IMG/VR virus record: IMGVR_UViG_3300025087_000039
Span: 61,598 to 125,597 of that record
DNA length: 64,000 nucleotides
Direction: 5' to 3' (one strand)
Source: a virus
The notes under the pieces are model-generated. The model was not told where the DNA came from. It made no database searches and saw only the letters and a list, made by a program, of their open reading frames with translations. Shown in pieces: positions 27,882 to 33,833 of the stretch; positions within the stretch are counted from its first letter, which is position 1, and every line of letters starts with the position of its first letter. Position numbers and translations under genes: made by a program.

Positions 27882-28570
27882 ATATAAAAATTATAGGGTT
27901 GGGTGGAATAGGAACAGTTTTTTCTGAATTGGTAACGAGATATTTAACATATTCTGGAATTAATAATATTTCAATTTGTTTTATTGACGGTGATTCTTTT
28001 GAAAGAAAAAATTCTGAAAGACAAATTTTTCAAAATCTTGGGAATAAAGCAGAGATAAAATTTAGAGAAATTAATAATCCGATGGGAAGTATTAATTATA
28101 CATATATTCCGGAATATATTAATGAAAATAATATCAACAGAATTATTTTTGAGGATGACATTGTATTTTTGTGTGTTGATAATCACGCAACAAGAAAATT
28201 AGTCTCAGATCATTGTGTATTGTTAAGGAACATAATATTAATATCTGGTGGCAATGAACTTTTGGATGGCAATGTTCAAATTTTTATTAGGAAAGATAAC
28301 AAAAATATTACCCCAACCATAACTGATTATCATCCAGAGATCAATGAGCCATTGGATAAAAACCCCAATGATATGAGTTGCGAAGAATTATCAAGATTAT
28401 CAGAACCCCAAATTTTCTTTACAAACGCTGGAGTCGCAATTTTTATGTGTTTTTCATTTTATAATATTTTAAATCAAAAAGATTTTAATGTTTCTGAAGT
28501 TTATTTTGATATTCCGAAACTTGTGTCTGATTCAAAAATTAGGTCTCCATATGTCAGAAAGCATGCTTAA
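27878..28570 (+). CDS. ThiF/E1-like ubiquitin-like protein activating enzyme
   Basis: A 230-residue E1/ThiF-superfamily adenylyltransferase. The nucleotide-binding loop GLGGIG lies at residues 7-12. It is followed by acidic residues D37/D39, the NSERQ motif (N45, R48, Q49) that contacts ATP in E1 enzymes, and Asp101 in 'CVDNHATR'. A candidate catalytic Cys168 in MSCEE sits where bacterial ThiF-like E1s place theirs, just before 'FTNAGVA'. It should adenylate the C-terminus of the ubiquitin-like protein encoded 85 bp downstream. It overlaps the JAB gene by ATGA. Confidence 0.88.
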   Translation: MNIKIIGLGGIGTVFSELVTRYLTYSGINNISICFIDGDSFERKNSERQIFQNLGNKAEIKFREINNPMGSINYTYIPEYINENNINRIIFEDDIVFLCVDNHATRKLVSDHCVLLRNIILISGGNELLDGNVQIFIRKDNKNITPTITDYHPEINEPLDKNPNDMSCEELSRLSEPQIFFTNAGVAIFMCFSFYNILNQKDFNVSEVYFDIPKLVSDSKIRSPYVRKHA

Positions 28571-28655
28571 AAATTAAGTTTTTCGTTTTTTTACCTTCTG
28601 TTTTCCTCGCAGCAAAAACAAAACCACGAAGTACCACAAGAAAGGGTCTCACACC

Positions 28656-29093
28656 ATGTATACCGCCGAACAGCTGTCCGCCATGACCGTTCGTGAACTC
28701 CGTGACATCTGCGTCAGCCGTGGGATCACCGGGATGTCCAAGCGCCGGAAGGATGAGATCATCAGCGCCATCCTGGCCAACACCCGGAACGACGAAGCGG
28801 GTCAGCCTGGCCCCACCGCAATCCGTGGGCTCCAGTATGACGCGACCAGCACCCGGGTGTCCGGTGGGAACCAGATCACAACGACCATCCGGGTCACCTC
28901 CGGTGCAAGCTCGGGGAACTACCCCGTCGTCGGGAAGACCGTGGGCGAGGTTTCTCGCTTCCTGGCGGAAGCCCTCAACATCGACCGGATGGCCCAGGGT
29001 ATCGTGAACGGTGACGTGAAGGACGACAACTACGTTCTCCAGGCCAACGACTCCCTCGAGTTCCTGAAGCCTGCCGGACGGAAGGGTTTCTAA
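28656..29093 (+). CDS. Ubiquitin-like (beta-grasp) protein with N-terminal Rho-N/SAP-like domain; GC-rich gene
   Basis: A 145-residue protein. Residues 5-42 resemble the Rho N-terminal/SAP-type helical domain (MTVRELRDICVSRGI...SKRRKDEII), a nucleic-acid-binding fold. After a flexible linker, residues 72-145 read like a prokaryotic ubiquitin-like domain of the PRTRC-C/multi-ubiquitin sort: 'TTTIRV', 'GKTVGEVSRFLAEAL', 'GIVNGDVKDDNYVL', 'NDSLEFLKPAGRKGF'. The protein ends Gly144-Phe145, so removal of one residue would expose a C-terminal Gly for E1 activation. The gene is about 62% GC with GC-ending codons, in complete contrast to both neighbours (near 25%), and a UUCG hairpin follows. This implies strong expression, host-like codon tuning or recent transfer. 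Confidence 0.75.
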   Translation: MYTAEQLSAMTVRELRDICVSRGITGMSKRRKDEIISAILANTRNDEAGQPGPTAIRGLQYDATSTRVSGGNQITTTIRVTSGASSGNYPVVGKTVGEVSRFLAEALNIDRMAQGIVNGDVKDDNYVLQANDSLEFLKPAGRKGF

Positions 29094-29103
29094 ACCATCT
29101 AAC

Positions 29104-29135
29104 CATGAGGGGGGCTTCGGCCCCCCTCATGTTTT
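29104..29135 (+). terminator. UUCG-capped intrinsic terminator after the ubiquitin-like gene
   Basis: A perfect 12-bp stem (29104-29115 with 29120-29131, including six G:C pairs in a row) is closed by a c(UUCG)g tetraloop, one of the most stable RNA loops known, and is followed by tttt. It lies 10 bp after the stop of the GC-rich Ubl gene, isolating it from the downstream half of the cassette. Confidence 0.92.
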
Positions 29136-29149
29136 AAAAGGGAATAAAA

Positions 29150-29788
29150 ATGACATTTTTTATTTTTTCTATTGTGGTGTTGTTTATGGCAGCGTTTTTA
29201 CTTAAAATCCTAAAATTGAAGAAAAATAATAATATTATAGAAGCTGATTATATTGTAGAAGATTCATTAAATTTATGGGAAAAGTATTTTAGTAAAAGAA
29301 TTGTATATGTTTTTAGGAAAAATTTTTTAGGTAAATTTATGACAATATGTCTTTTTCTTGATAGCGAAGGTAATGTTTTGTCCAGGGGTATTTCAATTTG
29401 TTCCTTAGATGATAATATGACAAATTATGGAGGAATTTCATTATCTGCGTCTAGAGCGTATAATGCGTTTATCACCACAAAAAATTCAGAAAGAATAATT
29501 CCAAGAAAAATGAAAAATTATACAAGAAGATATAATTTTAAAACAATTGAAGAAAGAGATATTTTTATAAAAGATATTGAACTAGAATTGGAAAGACTTT
29601 TATTACCTCATGAATATTCTTTAAAAATAAGAAACTTAACTTTACATCTGACGATTCCTAAAAGTTATTTACTATTTTTTGCTAAACAATATTATGAATA
29701 TAAATCTGAATATCAACCTTTATTTTTAACGGAAGAAGAAAAACAAGAAATCAACAAAAGGATTGAAAAAGAAAGATTGAAAAAATGA
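29150..29788 (+). CDS. Membrane-anchored protein within the ubiquitin-like cassette
   Basis: A 212-residue protein. Residues 2-21 form a strongly hydrophobic N-terminal helix (signal anchor), followed by Lys-rich residues, giving an N-out/C-in anchored topology. The soluble part contains 'RGISICSLDDNMTN' followed by 'SLSASRAYNAF', which recalls a short motif found in small phage and plasmid proteins, and ends with a Glu/Lys-rich helix. The ribosome site aaaaggga lies just after the terminator, and the stop overlaps the second E1-like gene. No enzymatic role is seen; it could bring conjugation to the membrane. Confidence 0.6.
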   Translation: MTFFIFSIVVLFMAAFLLKILKLKKNNNIIEADYIVEDSLNLWEKYFSKRIVYVFRKNFLGKFMTICLFLDSEGNVLSRGISICSLDDNMTNYGGISLSASRAYNAFITTKNSERIIPRKMKNYTRRYNFKTIEERDIFIKDIELELERLLLPHEYSLKIRNLTLHLTIPKSYLLFFAKQYYEYKSEYQPLFLTEEEKQEINKRIEKERLKK

Positions 29789-30672
29789 TTATTCGTGAAA
29801 TATGTATAATTGGAACCGGAACGTTCGGGAGTCATTTATCAATCAAATTTTCAGAGGCTAAAGAAATAAAAAAATTAATACTTATTGATTATGATTTAGT
29901 AAATGAAAATGATATTTTAAAGGGTGATTTTACCACGTTAGGAAAAAGAAAAGTTTTTGATTTATCTGAAAGAATAGAAAAAACAAGGGGCTATGAATTT
30001 ATAAAGCCCATTGATTCGAAGAACGGATTTGATTTTTCAAAAATACTTAGATATAGTTATGAAAATTTATTAATTATTGATTGTACTGATGTATTAAATA
30101 ATAAAAATCAATCAGATATAAAAAGTTATATTTCTGGAAGAAAAGTTATTTTAGATTGCAGAAAAAATTTGAATTATAGCAATGGATTTGAAGGAAGATA
30201 TTTTGAAGATTTATCAAAATATGAATTAGAACAAGCGGCAATTTTAGCAAGAAATACAATTCTTAATAAATCTTTTGAAAATATTTTGACTAAGGAATTA
30301 GTTCAAATTTTAGATATTCCTAGAATAGATAATTATCTTCAAAAGACTTTAAAAAATGAATCTGAAAAAGATGATTTAATAGTTCAAAACGATGGAAATT
30401 TAGAAAGATTTTATAATTTTTCAAGTTCAGTAAAACCGATCATAGAAAAGAATAAGAGGCAAGATATAGATTTTTATCTAGATTCTAAGTTTTCTACCTT
30501 CCCAATTAAAACTACATGTTTAAAAGAAAGACTACAAACTCCTTTAGATCTTTGTGAATTATTAAAAACCTTTTCTAGTTTTCCAACTGTTAAATATAAT
30601 TATATTATTAACATCGTAGATGAAGGGAATGATTTTTATGTGGAATTAATAAGAGAATCGGGAGCAGCATGA
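29785..30672 (+). CDS. Second, divergent E1/ThiF-like protein
   Basis: A 295-residue Rossmann-fold protein related to ThiF/E1: GTGTFG at residues 10-15, acidic LIDYD at 33-37, 'NENDILKGDFTTLGKRKV' where E1s have NxxRQ...GxxK, and 'IIDCTD' near residue 98. The conserved Arg of the E1 NxxRQ motif is not present, and no clear catalytic Cys motif follows (Cys125 in LDCRKN is a weak candidate). It may therefore be a non-catalytic partner of the first E1 or an enzyme with altered chemistry. The C-terminal ~150 residues are unique. Its stop overlaps the small E2 gene (ATGA). Confidence 0.65.
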   Translation: MIIREICIIGTGTFGSHLSIKFSEAKEIKKLILIDYDLVNENDILKGDFTTLGKRKVFDLSERIEKTRGYEFIKPIDSKNGFDFSKILRYSYENLLIIDCTDVLNNKNQSDIKSYISGRKVILDCRKNLNYSNGFEGRYFEDLSKYELEQAAILARNTILNKSFENILTKELVQILDIPRIDNYLQKTLKNESEKDDLIVQNDGNLERFYNFSSSVKPIIEKNKRQDIDFYLDSKFSTFPIKTTCLKERLQTPLDLCELLKTFSSFPTVKYNYIINIVDEGNDFYVELIRESGAA

Positions 30673-31103
30673 ATGATATCATCCTTCAAAATGGAGCGAT
30701 AGTTATAAACAAAGATTCTAAAATAAAAATTGAGAAGATAAATAAAAAAATTATTCCTTCTTATTTTATTTTGAATAATGAATATTTTAAAATATTAGAA
30801 ATAGATTTGCCATATATTATTAATGGTTATTATGTTAGGGTGATAGATCAAAGAATTCTATCAATTATTTTATGTGGTGTTCATCCGAACGCTGATTTAT
30901 ATTCTGGTTTATTATGTTTACCTAAGCCTTTTATTGGAAAACATTTTAACGAAAAATTTTTAAACATAATAGAGAATCGGTTTATTTCAATACATAATTT
31001 GGATAATAGTTATTTTATAGATAAAGCTATTTATCTTAAATATGAAAAGGTAACACACAAACCAAAAATATATATTGTGGAGGATCAATGCCCAAACTCT
31101 TAG
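30669..31103 (+). CDS. Small canonical-looking E2 (UBC-fold) conjugating enzyme
   Basis: A 144-residue protein with the strongest E2 signature in the window: HPN at residues 72-74, then Cys83 in 'GVHPNADLYSGLLCLP', closely echoing the HPN-x7-C-L-P active-site region of eukaryotic ubiquitin-conjugating enzymes. The length also fits a minimal UBC fold. It starts in the stop of the second E1-like gene with a gggagc ribosome site. Its last 16 bp overlap the start of the second RNA polymerase beta' gene, so the conjugation cassette and polymerase set 2 are translationally linked. The target and Ubl partner are inferred only from context. Confidence 0.75.
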   Translation: MNDIILQNGAIVINKDSKIKIEKINKKIIPSYFILNNEYFKILEIDLPYIINGYYVRVIDQRILSIILCGVHPNADLYSGLLCLPKPFIGKHFNEKFLNIIENRFISIHNLDNSYFIDKAIYLKYEKVTHKPKIYIVEDQCPNS

Positions 31104-33814
31104 ATATTTCTAAGTTTTGTGAAAATCTTCCAGAGGTAACTACATTTGAGATTATTGATAAGAAAAAATTTCATCCAAATGGCCTTTTTTCAGAACAACT
31201 TTTTGGACCAATAAGAAATTATACATGTCAATGTAAAATTTATAGGGGCGTTTCAAAATCCGGAGGAAAATGTAATATTTGTAATGTTGACATAGTTAAT
31301 AGTAATGTAAGAAGAAGAAGATTTGGAAAAATTGTTTTGCCTTTTCCAATTGTAAATCCAATGTTTTTTGAACTATTAAGTTTTGTTGGCGGAAAGAAAG
31401 TTAAAGAAATGATTTCTATGTTAATGAAAAATGATAAAAGTATTTTATATAAAGATGATAATGGAGAATTTGTTATAACCACAGATATTGAAAGCATCCC
31501 TAAAGAAAAAATATTTTTTGAAAAAACTGAGGCAATAAAAGAATTTATTACACAAATTACAAAAGAGATTTTAAAGGATGAAGAAAATCCAGAATTAAGT
31601 TATTGGAATATAATAAAAGAAAATTTAAATAATATTTTAATAAACGAAGTAATTGTTTTACCTCCAGATTTAAGACCCCCATCAAAAACTACGGTAAAAA
31701 ATGTTCCTGTCGCAGATCCAATAAATAGATTTTATGTTCAACTTTTAACAAATAAAAAGATCATTGAAAACACTTTGGTCGAAGTTCAAAAAAATAAAAA
31801 GATATATTATATGTATTTTAAAGAAATTCAAAAAACTGTAAATCAACTTTATGTTTTTATATTGGAAAAACTTTCTAAAAAAGAAGGATTGATAAGAGGA
31901 AATATTTTAGGAAAAAGAATTGATTTTTCAGGGAGAGCCGTAATAGTCCCATCTCCAACTATTAATATTGACGAATGTGTTTTACCCTATGTTATGATTT
32001 TAGAATTATTTAAAATTCAAATTGCACAAAAATTAGTGAATAATGAAAGTTTTAAAATTCTCAACGAGGCAATAGATTTTGTTGATAGATGCATTGATCT
32101 TAAAAGTTTGGATTTATATAAAGAAGCTGAAGAAATTGTAAAGGGTGAAGTTTGTATTTTAAATAGGCAACCCACGCTTCATAGATTAGGAATGCTTGGT
32201 TTCAAAATTAAAATATCCTCAGATAATGTTATAAAAATTCACCCTTTAGCATGTGAGCCATTTAATGCTGATTTTGATGGGGATCAGATGGCGGTATATT
32301 TACCAATATCTCAAGAGGCAAAAGATGAAGTTCTTGATAAGTTATTGATAACAAATAATTTAAACAGTCCATCAAATGGACAATTAGCGACTATGCCAAA
32401 TCAAGATATAATTTTGGGAATTTATATGTTAACAAATGATAAATTTCCTGATTTAACAAAAGAAACTATTTTTAAAAATATTAAAATCACAGAAGGAAGA
32501 AAATTATTCAATGAGTGTTTTCCAGAAGACTATCCTATAATAAATTACTCTGTAGGCAAAAATGAATTATTAAAAATCTTAAGTGATATTTCACAAAATT
32601 ATTCTAAAGAAATATTAGCCATAGTTTTAGATAAGATCAAATTATTGGGATTTAAATATTCAACAATTTTCGGAACCACTATGTCTTTAATTGATTGTAC
32701 ATCAAAAGATTCTAAGGAATATGTAGATAAAATATTTTCAGGAGAAAATATAAGAAAACAAATCGAAGATATATCTTCAAATGAAACTATAGAAACTTTA
32801 AAGAAAATATTTAAATATTCTTATATGGTTGAATCTGGAGCCAGAGGAACTTGGGACCAAGTTAGACAAATTGTTTTATCAAGAGGGTTTATCTCAAATT
32901 TTGAAGGACAAATTTTACCTGAACCAATTAAAAATAGTTTAATGAATGGGTTAACCAAAAGAGAATTTTTTATATCCACATATGGATGTCGAAAAGGTTT
33001 ATTAGACGTTGCATTAAATACTGGAATCTCAGGCTATCTTTCAAGAAAGTTGATTTTTACCTGTTGTAATCTTCAACTTGATTTAAATTTAGAAGATTGT
33101 GGAACTAAAGATTGTATAGAACTTTTTATTGAAAATGCAGATAAAAGTAAATCTTTAATAGGCAGAAATTATATAGAGAATAATGAATTGAAAAAAATTA
33201 CAATGTTAAATTTTAAAAGTTTAGTTGGAAAAACTTTAAAACTACGAAGTCCTATTTATTGTGAATCTGAAAATATTTGTAAAACTTGTTATGGAGATTT
33301 ATACAAAATTATCAATAGTAAATTTATTGGCGTAGTTGCGGCTCAGTGTCTTGGTGAAAGAGGAACTCAATTAGTTTTAAGAACTTTCCATACTTCTGGG
33401 TCTGCTATAATTAATGAAAAATCTGAAGAAAAAATTGATGAGATGAAACAGATGGATATTATTGGGGATTTAGAAACCGCTTCTGATTTATTACATAGAT
33501 TTAAAGATAATAATTTTATGAATTCTTTAAATAATTTATTTAAAGTATATTCCTCTTCTGGAAAAATACATCATGTTCATTTTGAATGTGTGATTTCTCA
33601 GTTAATGTGGCATGGAATGAAAAAATGGAGATTAACCAAAGATCGTGATAAAAAATCTTTAGAAATGAAAAGTGTCCAATCGGTTCCCAGTTATGAAAGT
33701 TGGCTTTTAGCTTTAGCTTTTTCTAATCCAAAAAAGAGCATATTAAATGGAATGGTATATAAAGGTTTATATACTGGAATTATGGACCGAATATTAAAAG
33801 GGGAAAAAGTTTAA
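31088..33814 (+). CDS. RNA polymerase beta' subunit (set 2, intact)
   Basis: A 908-residue beta' subunit in one chain. The N-terminal zinc-binding domain has Cys47, 49, 62 and 65, the same spacing as bacterial beta'. The switch/rudder region includes 'GLIRGNILGKRIDFSGRAV', and the catalytic NADFDGD is at about residues 393-399. The second zinc site has Cys in EDCGT and YC-x5-IC-x2-C. 'LRTFHTSG' and the C-terminal helix 'VHFECVISQLM' follow. It is much shorter than the E. coli protein, as in other phages. It starts within the E2 gene with a gtggagg site and precedes the beta gene by 19 bp. Confidence 0.96.
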   Translation: MPKLLDISKFCENLPEVTTFEIIDKKKFHPNGLFSEQLFGPIRNYTCQCKIYRGVSKSGGKCNICNVDIVNSNVRRRRFGKIVLPFPIVNPMFFELLSFVGGKKVKEMISMLMKNDKSILYKDDNGEFVITTDIESIPKEKIFFEKTEAIKEFITQITKEILKDEENPELSYWNIIKENLNNILINEVIVLPPDLRPPSKTTVKNVPVADPINRFYVQLLTNKKIIENTLVEVQKNKKIYYMYFKEIQKTVNQLYVFILEKLSKKEGLIRGNILGKRIDFSGRAVIVPSPTINIDECVLPYVMILELFKIQIAQKLVNNESFKILNEAIDFVDRCIDLKSLDLYKEAEEIVKGEVCILNRQPTLHRLGMLGFKIKISSDNVIKIHPLACEPFNADFDGDQMAVYLPISQEAKDEVLDKLLITNNLNSPSNGQLATMPNQDIILGIYMLTNDKFPDLTKETIFKNIKITEGRKLFNECFPEDYPIINYSVGKNELLKILSDISQNYSKEILAIVLDKIKLLGFKYSTIFGTTMSLIDCTSKDSKEYVDKIFSGENIRKQIEDISSNETIETLKKIFKYSYMVESGARGTWDQVRQIVLSRGFISNFEGQILPEPIKNSLMNGLTKREFFISTYGCRKGLLDVALNTGISGYLSRKLIFTCCNLQLDLNLEDCGTKDCIELFIENADKSKSLIGRNYIENNELKKITMLNFKSLVGKTLKLRSPIYCESENICKTCYGDLYKIINSKFIGVVAAQCLGERGTQLVLRTFHTSGSAIINEKSEEKIDEMKQMDIIGDLETASDLLHRFKDNNFMNSLNNLFKVYSSSGKIHHVHFECVISQLMWHGMKKWRLTKDRDKKSLEMKSVQSVPSYESWLLALAFSNPKKSILNGMVYKGLYTGIMDRILKGEKV

Positions 33815-33833
33815 TTTTTTCATGGAGGATTCA

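Noticed and set aside
28693-29007. A 104-residue frame inside the GC-rich ubiquitin-like gene
   Set aside because: Pro/Ser/Arg/Gly-rich composition typical of a shifted frame in GC-rich coding DNA; the overlapping 145-residue frame has the recognisable domains, ribosome site and terminator.
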